A DNA stretch of 64,000 bases, taken from contig JBCCGI010000013.1 in the NCBI GenBank assembly GCA_039029355.1, forward strand, positions 79,202 through 143,201. Reading direction: 5' to 3'. Positions 41,398-50,827 of this stretch are shown here, piece after piece. The notes beneath the pieces are model-generated. The model saw only the letters and a list, made by a program, of their open reading frames with translations. It did no database searches and had not been told where the DNA came from. Origin of the DNA: JBCCGI01 sp039029355. Lineage in GTDB: Bacteria > Planctomycetota > UBA1135 > GCA-002686595. Numbering within the stretch: the first letter of the stretch is position 1; each line of letters begins with the position of its first letter. Position numbers and translations under genes: made by a program.

Positions 41398-41446
41398 CGG
41401 TTCGCCCGAACCGCGCGCGGACCCGAGTTCCCGCGCGGGCTAGAAT
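41398..41446 (+). promoter_or_regulatory. Palindrome and -10 element in the YdjY/M16 divergent gap
   Basis: CGGTTCGCCCGAACCG (41398-41413) is a perfect 7-bp inverted repeat around CC. TAGAAT at 41441-41446 fits a -10 for the M16 gene, 42 bases before its ATG, which places the palindrome upstream of the core promoter. Its position between two divergent genes suits a shared operator. The binding protein is unknown. Confidence 0.4.
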
Positions 41447-41487
41447 CCCGCCCCCCTCTCCGCGTCCCCTTCCCAGACCTTACCCCG

Positions 41488-44247
41488 ATGCAACGAACCG
41501 CCGCCCTCGCGCTCGCCGTCGCCCCCGCCCTCGCCATGCCGCTCGCCGCGCAGGAAGGAGGCCTCTCCTACGACGTCGAGACCTACCGGCTTGCAAACGG
41601 CCTCCTGGTGACGCTGCACGAGGACCACTCGCTGCCCCAGGTCGTGATCGATACCTGGTACTGGGTCGGCTCGAAGGACGAGCTGCCGCGCCGCACCGGC
41701 TTCGCGCACCTCTTCGAACACCTGATGTTCATGGGCACCGAGCGCGTGCCCGACAACCAGTTCGACGTTCTGATGGAGACCGGCGGGGGCTGGAACAACG
41801 CGTCGACCAGCTCGGATCGCACGAACTACTTCAGCGTTGGGCCGAGCGCGCTGCTGCCCACGCTGCTCTGGCTCGACGCGGACCGGCTCGAGGCGCTGGG
41901 GCAGAACATGACGCTCGCGAAGCTCGACAGCCAGCGGGCGGTGGTGCGCAACGAGCGCCGTCAGACTTCGGAGAACACGCCCTACGGCATCGGCTCGCTC
42001 CTTCTGCCGGGGTTGATGTATCCGGAGGGACACCCCTACCACCACCCGGTCATCGGCAGCCACGAGGACCTCGAGGCGGCCACCGTCGAAGACGTCGTGT
42101 CCTTCTTCGACACCTTCTACACGACGACCAACGCCAGCCTCGTCGTCGCGGGCGACTTCGACCCGGCCAAGGTCGTCCACGAGATCGAGCGCACCTTCGG
42201 CCAGATCCCGCGGCGCGAGCCGCCGCCGCACCGCTCGGCGCCGCCCGCGAGCCTCGCCGGCGTGGTGCGCGAGGTGGCCTTCGACAAGGTCAGGTTCCCC
42301 AAGCTCATCCTCGCGTGGCACTCGCCGCCCTACCTCGAGGCCGGCGACGGCGAGATGGATCTGGTCGGCTCGATGCTCGCCGACGGCCCGTCGTCGCGGC
42401 TGGTGCGCAAGCTCGTGCACGAGCTGCGCATCGCGCAGGACGTCGTGGCCTACCAGGCCTCCGGCGAGCTCGGCTCGACCTTCCACATCGAGGTGATCCC
42501 AGCCGGCGAACACGGGCTCGACGAGGTGAAGGCCGCCGTCGAGGCCGAGCTCGCAACCTTGCTGCACGAGGGCCCCGGCGCAGCCGAGCTCGCGCGCGTG
42601 CAGGCATCGATGGAGGCGGGCTTCCTGCAGGGGATGGAGAGCCTCTTCGCGCGCGCCGACCGCATGAACGCCTACCTGCGCCACTTCGGCGAGGCCGACG
42701 GCTTCCAGCGTGACCTCGAGCGCTGGACCGGCGCAACGCCGGCGGACGTCACCAAGTGGGCACGGCGCGTGTTCGTGCCCGAGCACGTCGACCTGCGCAT
42801 CCTGCCCGAGGGCAGCGACGTGCCGGCGGGCTGGACGTCCGCGGCCGCCGTTGCCGAGGCCGCCGCGAACCGGCTGGACGAAGGCCCCGGCGAGGTCGCC
42901 GGCGGCGACGACTTCACCGCGCCGGCGCCGGTCGAGCTCGCGCTCGAGGGCGGCATGCGGCTGATCGCGCTGCCGCGTCCGGGTTCGGGGCTGTTCTCGG
43001 GCGCGGTCTTCGGCCGCGGTGGTCCGGGCGCCCTCGCGGCCGACCAGGCCGGGCTGGCCTCACTCGCGATGACGATGCTCGGCTCGGGGGCCGCCGACGA
43101 GGACGCCGCCGCCTTCGCCGAGTCGGTCGAGCTCCTGGGAGCTTCGATCGACGCCGGGGTCGGGCGCTACGGCGTGACCATCCAGGTCGAGGGCCTCGCC
43201 TCGCGCCTCGACGCAACGCTCGACCGCTTCGCCGACGTGGTGCTGCGCCCGAACCTGACGGCCGACGACTTCGCGCGCGAGAAGGCGCTCGCCGAAGCCG
43301 CCGTCGCCGCCCGCGCGGACAACCCGCGCGCGGTCGCCACCAACGTGGCGCGCGCGCTGGCCTTCGGACGCGCGCACCCCTCCGGCGGCGCCACCGGCGG
43401 CTACGCCGACACCGTCGCCTCGCTCGCGCACGACGACGTGGCGCCGGCCCTCGCCGCTCTGCTCCACCCGGGCAACGCGACCTTCGTGTTCGCCGGCGAC
43501 TTCGACCCCGAAGCCCTGCGCGACAAGCTGAACGCGCGCTTCGCCGGCTGGCAGCCGACGGTCGACGCGCCGCCGGTGCCGGCCGCCGCGGTCGAAGCCG
43601 CGCCCGCGGGGCGCATGGTCGTGGTCGATCGGCCCGGCGCGGCCCAGACGGTCGTCTATCTCATGCGCCCGATCGGCGCGCCCGCCAGCGACGTGGCGCG
43701 CGCGACGCGCGACTGCGCCAACACGCTGCTCGGCGGCTCCTTCACGAGCCGCCTCAACCAGAACCTCCGCGAGCGCAACAACTTCACCTACGGCGCCGGT
43801 TCGCGCATCCGCCACGAGGGTGACCAGCACGTGCTCTACGCGACCACCGCGGTCCACACCCCGGTGACCGGCGCCGCGCTGATCGAGCTCCGTCGCGAGC
43901 TCGACGGGCTCGCGACGGGCAACGTCACCGCGGACGAGCTCGCCAAGGCGATCGAGACGATCCGCGCGAACCTCATCAGCAACCTCGAGACGACGTCCGG
44001 CACGCGGAGCTCGCTGCTGGAGCAGATCGACCAGTCGCGCTCACAGGACGCGCTCGCGCGCGACCTGGCGGCGCTGGACGGTGTGACGCTCGAGGGCGTC
44101 AACGCGCTCGCGACCTCGGGGATGTTCGCCTGGAGCGACTTCCAGATCGTGCTCGTCGGCGACCGCGCGGCGGTGCTGCCGCAGCTCGAGGAGGCGGGGT
44201 TCGCGGCGCCGCTGGCGGCGGACGCGGACGGGGAGTTGCTCGACTAG
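41488..44247 (+). CDS. Secreted M16 double-domain metallopeptidase
   Basis: 919 residues with a signal peptide (TAALALAVAPALAMPLAAQ). The first half carries the inverted zinc motif HLFEHLMFMGT near residue 74 with the distal Glu in the ENTPYGIGSL/ERRQTSEN region, so it is the active half. The second half (from about residue 500, VELALEGGMRLIALPRPGSG) lacks HxxEH but keeps the substrate-binding R/Y signature: SFTSRLNQNLRERNNFTYGAGSR split around 750-770. This is the PqqL/insulinase-like clamshell layout with two M16 repeats in one chain. It probably degrades peptides or proteins outside the cytoplasm. Its likely promoter holds TAGAAT and a palindrome just upstream. Confidence 0.92.
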   Translation: MQRTAALALAVAPALAMPLAAQEGGLSYDVETYRLANGLLVTLHEDHSLPQVVIDTWYWVGSKDELPRRTGFAHLFEHLMFMGTERVPDNQFDVLMETGGGWNNASTSSDRTNYFSVGPSALLPTLLWLDADRLEALGQNMTLAKLDSQRAVVRNERRQTSENTPYGIGSLLLPGLMYPEGHPYHHPVIGSHEDLEAATVEDVVSFFDTFYTTTNASLVVAGDFDPAKVVHEIERTFGQIPRREPPPHRSAPPASLAGVVREVAFDKVRFPKLILAWHSPPYLEAGDGEMDLVGSMLADGPSSRLVRKLVHELRIAQDVVAYQASGELGSTFHIEVIPAGEHGLDEVKAAVEAELATLLHEGPGAAELARVQASMEAGFLQGMESLFARADRMNAYLRHFGEADGFQRDLERWTGATPADVTKWARRVFVPEHVDLRILPEGSDVPAGWTSAAAVAEAAANRLDEGPGEVAGGDDFTAPAPVELALEGGMRLIALPRPGSGLFSGAVFGRGGPGALAADQAGLASLAMTMLGSGAADEDAAAFAESVELLGASIDAGVGRYGVTIQVEGLASRLDATLDRFADVVLRPNLTADDFAREKALAEAAVAARADNPRAVATNVARALAFGRAHPSGGATGGYADTVASLAHDDVAPALAALLHPGNATFVFAGDFDPEALRDKLNARFAGWQPTVDAPPVPAAAVEAAPAGRMVVVDRPGAAQTVVYLMRPIGAPASDVARATRDCANTLLGGSFTSRLNQNLRERNNFTYGAGSRIRHEGDQHVLYATTAVHTPVTGAALIELRRELDGLATGNVTADELAKAIETIRANLISNLETTSGTRSSLLEQIDQSRSQDALARDLAALDGVTLEGVNALATSGMFAWSDFQIVLVGDRAAVLPQLEEAGFAAPLAADADGELLD

Positions 44248-44330
44248 GAGACCTCGCGGCAAGTCCGGTCGTGCCCACGCCCCCCCGGGGGCGCGGTGAG
44301 CACTCCGGGCTCCCGGCCCAAGCTGGCCGA

Positions 44331-45407
44331 TCAAGCCAGCGGCCAGCGAACCACAGCCCGGCAGCCCCCGAGCGATGCCTCGGCGAGCCACACCGACCCG
44401 CCGAACGCCTCAACCGTCCGCTTCACCAGCGCCAGCCCGAGCCCGTGGCTGCGGGCTGAGCGGTTCCAGTGTTGGAAGGGCCGGAAGGCCTCCTCGCGCC
44501 GCTCAGGCGGGATCCCGCGTCCATCGTCCTCGACGGACAGGAGCACGGTCTGCCCCTCGATCTCGATCGAGGCGTGGACCCGGCCATGGTCGTCGCCGTG
44601 GTGCGTCACGGCGTTTCCGAGCAGGTTGGTCAACACGCGCATCACGGCCGCGTGCGGCACGATCACGGACGCCTCGGCTCCCGAGCGCTCGAACGCGAAC
44701 CCCTCGGGCGCCGAGATCGTCGCCCACGCGTCGTCCAGGGCTGCCCCGAGCTCGACCGGATCGAGATCGCGCGGCGCGGTCTGAGGGACGGTGAGGGCCA
44801 GCAACGAGTCCACGAAATCCACCAACGCCCTGGTGCGCTTGAGCACCCTGGAGAGGCTTGTTCGGGCCGAGTCCAGGTCGCCCTCGTCGATTCCCTCAAG
44901 GGCCAACTCGACCAGGCCGTAGATCGACCCGAGTGGCGATCTCAGGTCGTGCGCGCAAGACCGCGCGAACTCGTCGACCTCCCTGCGCGCATGCATGAAC
45001 TCGGACACGTCGACGTGGGTGCCGAGCATCCGGACCGCGACCCCGTCCCTGCGAATCGCCACCCCGCGGCACCGCACCCAAACGGTGGAGCCGTCCTTGT
45101 GGCGATAGCGGACGATCTGATCGTAGGGGCACGTGGGATCGGCGGAGTGCGCCTCGAAGGCCGCGAGAACGAGCCCTAGGTCCTCGGGGTGGATGTTCTC
45201 CTGCCACCAGGCCGAGCCTTGCGGAACCTCGTGGTCCTGGTAGCCGAACAGCGCCTTGAAGCGCGGGCTGAGCCACTCGTGTTCCGGCTCCTCGACGTTC
45301 CAGTACCAGACTCCGTCGAACGACTCCTCGAGGTAGTCCAGGGCAGCCGGGTCCGAGCGAAAGAGCTCCTTGAGCTCCTGCTTCAGGTAGTGCTCCCCCT
45401 CGGTCAA
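44331..45407 (-). CDS. Soluble PAS-domain histidine kinase
   Basis: 358 residues without membrane helices. A PAS domain at about 25-135 (GVWYWNVEEPEHEWLSPRFK, YRHKDGSTVWVRCRGVAIRR) is followed by the dimerisation helix with the phospho-acceptor His (ARSCAHDLRSPLGSIYGLVE, His near 152) and a HATPase domain: NLLGNAVTHHGDD (N-box), VEDDGRGIPPE (G1) and SHGLGLALVKRTVEAFGG (G2). The start is a TTG that overlaps the TGA of the response regulator gene (TTGA), so the pair is translationally coupled. It should phosphorylate the upstream regulator. Input signal is unknown. Confidence 0.88.
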   Translation of the reverse strand: MTEGEHYLKQELKELFRSDPAALDYLEESFDGVWYWNVEEPEHEWLSPRFKALFGYQDHEVPQGSAWWQENIHPEDLGLVLAAFEAHSADPTCPYDQIVRYRHKDGSTVWVRCRGVAIRRDGVAVRMLGTHVDVSEFMHARREVDEFARSCAHDLRSPLGSIYGLVELALEGIDEGDLDSARTSLSRVLKRTRALVDFVDSLLALTVPQTAPRDLDPVELGAALDDAWATISAPEGFAFERSGAEASVIVPHAAVMRVLTNLLGNAVTHHGDDHGRVHASIEIEGQTVLLSVEDDGRGIPPERREEAFRPFQHWNRSARSHGLGLALVKRTVEAFGGSVWLAEASLGGCRAVVRWPLA

Positions 45408-45850
45408 TCGACGAATCCCCCGCGACTCCTAGCCGACGGTAGGAGGCACACGCTCCAGAACGACTGCAGGGCCTGCACCACCGACGCGAGCTCTTCGCGA
45501 CCCAGCGGCTTGGCCACGTACCCGCACACGTTGTACTCGTACGCGGCCGCGATATCGCGCTCGTGCTTCGACGTGCTCAAGACGAACACGGGCGTCCGGC
45601 ACAGTGCCTCGTCTTTGCGGACCTCGTGCAGGAACTCGATCCCGTTCATCCCCGGCAGATGCAGGTCGAGCAACACGATCAGCGGTACGGCCGGGTTCGC
45701 GAGCTGGGCCCGCATCTGCTGAAGCGCCTCTTCCCCGTCCCGTGCCCGATGGAGCGGAGCGGAGATCCCCAGCCGCTTGAAGACCCGCCGGATCTGTTCG
45801 TAGTCAACCTCGTCGTCTTCCACGTAGAGAAGTTGGTAGTCCTGAGCCAT
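45404..45850 (-). CDS. Rcp1-type single-domain response regulator
   Basis: 148 residues, receiver domain only. The acidic pocket is VEDDEVDYEQ, the phospho-acceptor Asp is in LIVLLDLHLPGMNGIEFL near residue 61, the Thr/Ser switch is in FVLSTSKHERD and the Lys in GYVAKPLGREELA. There is no DNA-binding output, as in Rcp1/CheY-like regulators that work with PAS- or phytochrome-type kinases. It is transcribed just before its kinase (TTGA overlap) and has a TATACT element of its own in the gap after the solute-binding protein gene. Confidence 0.9.
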   Translation of the reverse strand: MAQDYQLLYVEDDEVDYEQIRRVFKRLGISAPLHRARDGEEALQQMRAQLANPAVPLIVLLDLHLPGMNGIEFLHEVRKDEALCRTPVFVLSTSKHERDIAAAYEYNVCGYVAKPLGREELASVVQALQSFWSVCLLPSARSRGGFVD

Positions 45851-45877
45851 GCAGCGATCCGGATACGGGTTGCGGCG

Positions 45878-45883
45878 AGTATA
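45878..45883 (-). promoter_or_regulatory. Candidate -10 element for the response regulator/kinase pair
   Basis: TATACT on the minus strand lies 27 bases before the response-regulator ATG, in the 63-bp gap after the solute-binding-protein gene. It implies that the regulator pair can be transcribed separately. Confidence 0.4.
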
Positions 45884-45913
45884 GCACGCGGCCTCTTGCG
45901 AGCTTGCTTCGCG

Positions 45914-47371
45914 CTAGCGAGCCGCAGCGGCCAGGACGTGCGCGGGATAGCTGGCCTTAAGGCGCCGCCACTGCTCGATCTGGCCCTCCCGACCTAGGCG
46001 GTCGGTTACGAGCTCCCACCCGCGCGCCGCGAGGAGCAGAGCGCGCTCCGGGCTCAGCTCTCCGCGGTTCGCACGATCGAGGTATCTCCCGAGGAGCGCA
46101 AAGTACTCGCCTCGCCCCTGAAGATAGAAGTCGGGCAAGCAGCCCTTCAGACTCGCCCGGTGCTGGCGCAGGAATGGCTCGGTGTACGCGCCCACAACCT
46201 GTGGATCGCCGTAGTGCTCAACGCGGTGTGGGTCGAAGAAACCGGCCCGGGCCCGCACGGACTCGGTCGAGGGGCCGGGGAGACTCGCGTAGAGGGTGAA
46301 CAGGTAGGCGAGCTCCGGCTCGGACGAGGCGCGGGAGATCACGTAGTTCCAGCCCCAGTTGAAGTACGAGATCGGCACCAACTCCCCGCCGACCTCGCCG
46401 CCCGGCGTGGGGCCGAACACGAGCCGCTCGCGCACGCTCGACTCGGGACCGTTCAGGAACTTCTGAGTCCCTCCCCATCCGATGTTGCAGTACGCATGAC
46501 CCTCGGCAAAGTCGGCCCAGTTGCCGAAGAGCCCCTGAGTCGCTGCGCCGGGCGTCTGCCAGGCGGACGCGGCGACGAGCTCCTCCAGCGCGGCCAGCCC
46601 CTCGGGCCCGTCGAACGCCGGGACCATCTCGTCGTCTACGGGCAGTACGCCCTTCGCGTGCAGTCGGATCCACCACTCCCACTCCAGATAGCCGGGGACT
46701 CGAAAGAGCGTCCCTCCGAAGCGCCCCGCGTCGGGGTCGTGGAAGAAGGCCATCTGTCGATCGAGCGCTTCCCAGGTCCGTGGAACGCCGAGCTCTTCGC
46801 CGTGCAGGTCCGCGTAACGCGCGCCCAGGTCACCGTCCCTCAGCAGCCCGCCGTTGTAGAACATCACATAGACGTCCCCGTCGGCCTGATAGCCGTAGAA
46901 CCGTCCCTTGTAGCGGCTGCCGAGAGGATAGAGCCGCCCCGGTGACAGGTCGGCGGGCTCATGGCGCTCGACCAGCTCGTCGAGCGGCCGCACGACGTCG
47001 CCCTCCGCCAGGTCGGGCACGCCAAAGGTGGGCGGCAGCGCGATGTCGAACGAGACGCTACCGGAGACGCTCTCCAGCATGGCCGTACTCGCGACCTCGT
47101 CGACCGGGACCTCACGCATCTCGATCCTGACCCCGGTGGCGGCCTCGAACGAGCGTGTCACGGGCGTGACATTGGCCCCGCTCCCCTCGGGAAGGAGCAG
47201 CCGTACGCGCACCTGACGCCCGTCGGCCAGAGCTCGCGCGGCAGCCAGAACGCTGCCCTCGGCGTCGCCCCACCGCGCCCTCCCTGCGGCGCCCCAGATC
47301 GCCAAGCCCGACCAGGACAGCCCCCTCAGCAGGAGTTCGCGCCGGTTCCACGCAAGCGTTCCGTTTTCCAT
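45914..47371 (-). CDS. Extracellular solute-binding protein, probably Tat-exported
   Basis: 485 residues. The N-terminus has an Arg-Arg motif and hydrophobic core (NRRELLLRGLSWSGLAIWGA), like a Tat signal. The rest fits a type 1 periplasmic binding protein: VRVRLLLPEGSGANVTPVTR near the start, FEAATGVRIEMREVPVDEVA, YGYQADGDVYVMFYNGGLLR and the hinge and C-terminal lobes to WRRLKASYPAHVLAAAAR. These resemble carbohydrate or polyamine binders. No permease or ATPase gene is within the window, and the gene is followed by a response regulator and kinase and divergent from a membrane kinase. I infer that it presents a ligand to a sensor kinase rather than to a transporter. Confidence 0.85.
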   Translation of the reverse strand: MENGTLAWNRRELLLRGLSWSGLAIWGAAGRARWGDAEGSVLAAARALADGRQVRVRLLLPEGSGANVTPVTRSFEAATGVRIEMREVPVDEVASTAMLESVSGSVSFDIALPPTFGVPDLAEGDVVRPLDELVERHEPADLSPGRLYPLGSRYKGRFYGYQADGDVYVMFYNGGLLRDGDLGARYADLHGEELGVPRTWEALDRQMAFFHDPDAGRFGGTLFRVPGYLEWEWWIRLHAKGVLPVDDEMVPAFDGPEGLAALEELVAASAWQTPGAATQGLFGNWADFAEGHAYCNIGWGGTQKFLNGPESSVRERLVFGPTPGGEVGGELVPISYFNWGWNYVISRASSEPELAYLFTLYASLPGPSTESVRARAGFFDPHRVEHYGDPQVVGAYTEPFLRQHRASLKGCLPDFYLQGRGEYFALLGRYLDRANRGELSPERALLLAARGWELVTDRLGREGQIEQWRRLKASYPAHVLAAAAR

Positions 47372-47418
47372 GCGCCTATGATTCCTTACTCGTCCCAACC
47401 TCCCGACCGGGCGGGACG

Positions 47419-47426
47419 AGGAGGTG
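47419..47426 (+). promoter_or_regulatory. Strong ribosome binding site that decides the start of the membrane kinase
   Basis: AGGAGGTG is a full anti-Shine-Dalgarno match, 8 bases before a TTG codon. Upstream in-frame candidates (ATG at 47378, GTG at 47426) have no such site, so the TTG at 47435 is preferred. Confidence 0.6.
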
Positions 47427-47434
47427 TGACGCTC

Positions 47435-49336
47435 TTGAGCGACGAAACGTACACCGAGAGTCCACCGCGGAGCAACGCGCGACCGCGCCGGGCGCCCCCC
47501 AGCATCCGAAGCAAGCTCCGTGCTGCGGCCGTGGTTCTCTTCCTTGTGTTCGCGGCGTCCCTGTGGGTGGCCACGAAGCGCTCCAACATGCTCGGCGAGC
47601 GCATCCAGACGGTCCACGAGGAAACACTCCCGCAGCTGCTTGCCTACCAGGCCGTCGAGTCGGCGTTCCGGCTCGTCGTCCGCGCGGCAGCCGACCTGGG
47701 TCAAGCACGCGACGAGGCGGATCTCGCCCGGAAGGAGCAGCAGTTGGCGGAGCTCCTGCGCGACCTCTCCACCCATTCGGTCGCGCTCCCCGACGACCCC
47801 AGGCTCGCCGACGCCGGGCGGTGGAGCGAAGAGCACGTCGCCGCGCGCTCCGCACAGATGCGCTCCCTACTCCAGCACCGGACCGAGTTTGCCGCGCGAG
47901 TCGAGGCCAGCCTGCGGATGCTCGCCGAGCTCGCGAACCGACTGCAGGACTCGATCCTGCTCGAGCGATCGGCGGGCATGCCCGACGACGACTTCGCAAG
48001 GGTGCGCGAGGGCGTTACGGCAATCGCGCACCTCCTGCAGCGCGCCCGCGAGGCACAGAGCGTCGGACGCGTGGACGAGCTGCGCTCACACTTCCGGGTC
48101 GAGACGCAGGGAATCGGCCCCGCGCTGACACGCCTGCCCTCGGACGAGTCGCGCAGCCTGGGGCAGCCGCTCTTGAAGCTCGTACGCCAGGAGGCAAGCG
48201 GTGACGGGGTCTTCGAGCTGCGCCAGCAGGTGCTCTCTCTCGAAGCCGAGATGGATCGGGCCGGCGAGGATGCGTCCCGACAACTCGAGGATCTCCGCCG
48301 CGTCGCCGACGACGTGCGGGAACGGGCGGTCGAGGCAGCTCGATCGGCGCGGGCCGAATCGGAGGAGGCCCGTCGCGGGATGGTCTCGGCGCTTTGGGTC
48401 CTCTTCGCGGCTCTGTGCACGACGCTGCTCGCCGCCAGCCTGTACATCGAACGACGGGTGCTGCTCCGGCTAGAGGTCATGGTCAACGAGCTCTCGGAGC
48501 TCAGCCGTGGGGCCCTCAACGTCGCGATTACGCCCGGTGGAGATCGTGAGCTCGCCGAGCTTGCGTCGGCGGCGGAGGTCTTCCGCCGCAACGCGCTCGA
48601 GCGAGCCGAGACGCTTGAGGAGCTCGCGGTCCGCAACGCCGAGCTGGACCAGTTCACCTATGCCGCATCCCACGACCTGAGGTCTCCGCTGCGGGCCATC
48701 GCGAGCCTCTCCGGCTGGGTCCTGGAGGACTGCGACGATGGCCTGCCGCGTGCATCCCGAGACCATCTGGGCCAGATCGCCGACCGCACTCGACAAATGG
48801 AGGATGTGCTGAACCACATGCTCAGCTACTCCGAGATCGGTCGGCGGGGCTTGCCCTTTGAGTCCATCGAGCTGTCCGCTCTCCTGCGGAAGGTTGCGAG
48901 CCAGGTCGCGCCGGAAGACGCGCTCGATCTTGACCTCCCGCCGAAGGAGGTCCAGGTCTGGGCTCAACGGTCGCCCTTGGAGCTGGCACTACGACACTTG
49001 GTCGAGAACTCCGTCGTCCACCGGGACCGGGCGCGGGTGCGGCTCGAAGCCAGGCTTGCCGAGCTCTCGGACAGCGGCTTTCAACTCGACCTGATCGACG
49101 ACGGGCCGGGGATCAGCGCCGCCGATGCGGAGCGGGCATTCCGCATGTTCACGCGGCTTGGACACGAACGCCTTGGGGCCGGAATGGGGCTCACGCTCGT
49201 GCGCAGGATCGCCGAGTCCGTCGGCGGCACGCTGCAGCTCGTACCGCGCAGCGGGCGCGGAACCCACATCCGCCTCGAGTGGCCCGCGCACGCCCCCGCG
49301 TCTCCATCTCCCCCGCGCGCCGCCGCACATGGCTAG
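47435..49336 (+). CDS. Membrane sensor histidine kinase with large extracytoplasmic domain and HAMP
   Basis: 633 residues from the TTG that follows AGGAGGTG. Helix 1 is at about 30-48 (AAAVVLFLVFAASLWVATKR) and helix 2 near 325-345 (GMVSALWVLFAALCTTLLAA). Between them lies an all-helical sensor region of about 280 residues (four-helix-bundle type, many heptads). HAMP follows, then the phospho-acceptor His in YAASHDLRSPLRAIASL (near 411), N-box LRHLVENSVVHRDRA, G1 LIDDGPGISAADAERAFRMF and G2 LGAGMGLTLVRRIAE. It is divergent from the solute-binding protein gene with 63 bp between starts. It likely senses the periplasm, perhaps through that binding protein. It has no receiver; the neighbouring Rcp1-type regulator is a possible partner. 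Confidence 0.9.
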   Translation: MSDETYTESPPRSNARPRRAPPSIRSKLRAAAVVLFLVFAASLWVATKRSNMLGERIQTVHEETLPQLLAYQAVESAFRLVVRAAADLGQARDEADLARKEQQLAELLRDLSTHSVALPDDPRLADAGRWSEEHVAARSAQMRSLLQHRTEFAARVEASLRMLAELANRLQDSILLERSAGMPDDDFARVREGVTAIAHLLQRAREAQSVGRVDELRSHFRVETQGIGPALTRLPSDESRSLGQPLLKLVRQEASGDGVFELRQQVLSLEAEMDRAGEDASRQLEDLRRVADDVRERAVEAARSARAESEEARRGMVSALWVLFAALCTTLLAASLYIERRVLLRLEVMVNELSELSRGALNVAITPGGDRELAELASAAEVFRRNALERAETLEELAVRNAELDQFTYAASHDLRSPLRAIASLSGWVLEDCDDGLPRASRDHLGQIADRTRQMEDVLNHMLSYSEIGRRGLPFESIELSALLRKVASQVAPEDALDLDLPPKEVQVWAQRSPLELALRHLVENSVVHRDRARVRLEARLAELSDSGFQLDLIDDGPGISAADAERAFRMFTRLGHERLGAGMGLTLVRRIAESVGGTLQLVPRSGRGTHIRLEWPAHAPASPSPPRAAAHG

Positions 49337-49450
49337 GCCCCCGTGCGTCGGCTCGTGGCAAATGCGGGCTAGCTGAGCGCTCGCGGCCGACTGAGCAGAG
49401 AAGTCGCTCGAGCGAAGAGCGCGGCGTCGACCGGCGGCAGCGCGCGCCGC

Positions 49451-50692
49451 CTAGCGCTCCTCCCGCGCCCGCTCCAGCGCGGCTTCGAGCACGTCGTCCA
49501 CGTCGTCGCCGGGAGTCGCATCCGCGACGAGCACCGGCGGCCGCCACGCCTCGCGCGGCGTCCCGTCGACGTGCGTGAGCGCCTCGTTCGCGAAGCGCAC
49601 GACCCAGCCGGACCGCGGCAGCTCGACCTCGAGCAGGGCGCCGAGCAGTCCAGACATCGGGCCGCCGACGACCTCGGCGCCGATCGCGTCGAAGCCGAGC
49701 GCCAGCCCCTCGCCCATGCTGCCCGTCCAGCGCCCGACCAGCACGAGCACGCGGCCGGCGAAGTGCGGCGCGCGCGGCCACACCTCCTCCGTCCAGCTGC
49801 GCGGGATGCCCGTCGCCCGCTCTTCCTCGACCAGCACGTGCCGCTGGTACGGCCGGGGCGAGGTCACGAAGTGCCCGAGGATCCCGCGCGCCACGCTGGA
49901 GTTCCCGCCCCCGGGAGTCTCGCGCAGGTCGACGATCAGCGCGTCGACGCCGCGCAGCTGGCCCAGGGCCGCGTCGAAGCGCGCGACCGCAGCGCTGTTC
50001 CCGAGGCTGTCGTGCAGGCGCACGTAGCCCACCCGTTCGTCGCCCTCCCCGAGCAGGCCGGCGAACAGCGGGCCGTCGCGCCGCGGCGCCCAGCCGTCGC
50101 CGAGCGTCAGCGTGCGCTCGCCGGCACGCCCCTCGACGGTCAGCGTCCGGGGTTGGTCCCACCTCCCGGCGAGCTCGGCGCGTAGCGCCCAGTCGACCGC
50201 CCCGCGATTCGAGACGCCCACGCGCTCGAGCAAGCCCGCTTCCGAGAGGCCCAGCCGCAGCGCGGCGAGCTCGGCCACGTCGCGGCCGCCCAGGCTCCGC
50301 ACGACGTCGCCGGGGACGATCCCCGCCCGGGCCGCGTCGGACCCAAGCCGCACGGAGGTCACCCGCGCCTCGCCGCCGATCCACTCGAGCCACAGGTCGA
50401 CGTGGCTGGGAACCAGGCGCGGGGAGCTCGCGCCGTTCACGCCCAGGTGCACGTGGTGATCGCGCAGCGCTTCGAGCGCGTCTTCCAGGAGGGCGAGCAG
50501 CTCGCCCTTGCTCTGCACGCTCTCCGCCCGCGGCCGGAACGCGGCGCGGACGGGGCCCCAATCGACGGCGGTGCGGTCGTGGTACGCGTAGCGCGAGGCG
50601 ACCTCCTCGCAGAGCACGTCGAAGTCCTCGTGAAGGAGCTCCTGCTGCGGAGCGGAGAGGAGGCACAGAGCCAAGAGAGGCGGCGGGAGCAT
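49451..50692 (-). CDS. S41-family (tail-specific protease-like) peptidase
   Basis: 413 residues with a short signal peptide (MLPPPLLALCLLSAPQQ). A PDZ-like segment is at about 95-150 (LEWIGGEARVTSVRLGSDAA, ARAGIVPGDVVRSLGGRDVA). The catalytic region shows VDALIVDLRETPGGGNSSVA, then VLVLVGRWTGSMGEGLALGF with the nucleophile Ser in GSMGEG. The usual Lys four residues on is not obvious at the standard spacing, so activity is not certain. It probably processes exported proteins. It is convergent with the membrane kinase gene; the 114-bp gap between them holds only a TCGCTCGAGCGA palindrome. Confidence 0.82.
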   Translation of the reverse strand: MLPPPLLALCLLSAPQQELLHEDFDVLCEEVASRYAYHDRTAVDWGPVRAAFRPRAESVQSKGELLALLEDALEALRDHHVHLGVNGASSPRLVPSHVDLWLEWIGGEARVTSVRLGSDAARAGIVPGDVVRSLGGRDVAELAALRLGLSEAGLLERVGVSNRGAVDWALRAELAGRWDQPRTLTVEGRAGERTLTLGDGWAPRRDGPLFAGLLGEGDERVGYVRLHDSLGNSAAVARFDAALGQLRGVDALIVDLRETPGGGNSSVARGILGHFVTSPRPYQRHVLVEEERATGIPRSWTEEVWPRAPHFAGRVLVLVGRWTGSMGEGLALGFDAIGAEVVGGPMSGLLGALLEVELPRSGWVVRFANEALTHVDGTPREAWRPPVLVADATPGDDVDDVLEAALERAREER

Positions 50693-50827
50693 GAGCGTCG
50701 AGGCGGAGATGGTGAGTCCCCGCAGGCGGAGCTGCGGGCGTCCGCCGCAGTAGCGCCGCGACGGGGCACATATTCGCAGGGGCGCCGAACCTCCCGGCCT
50801 GTGCCCCCCCCCCCGGAGAAACGAAAA

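Noticed and set aside
45914..47371. ABC importer operon
   Set aside because: Only the binding protein is present; no permease or ATPase gene is within reach, and the neighbours are signalling genes.
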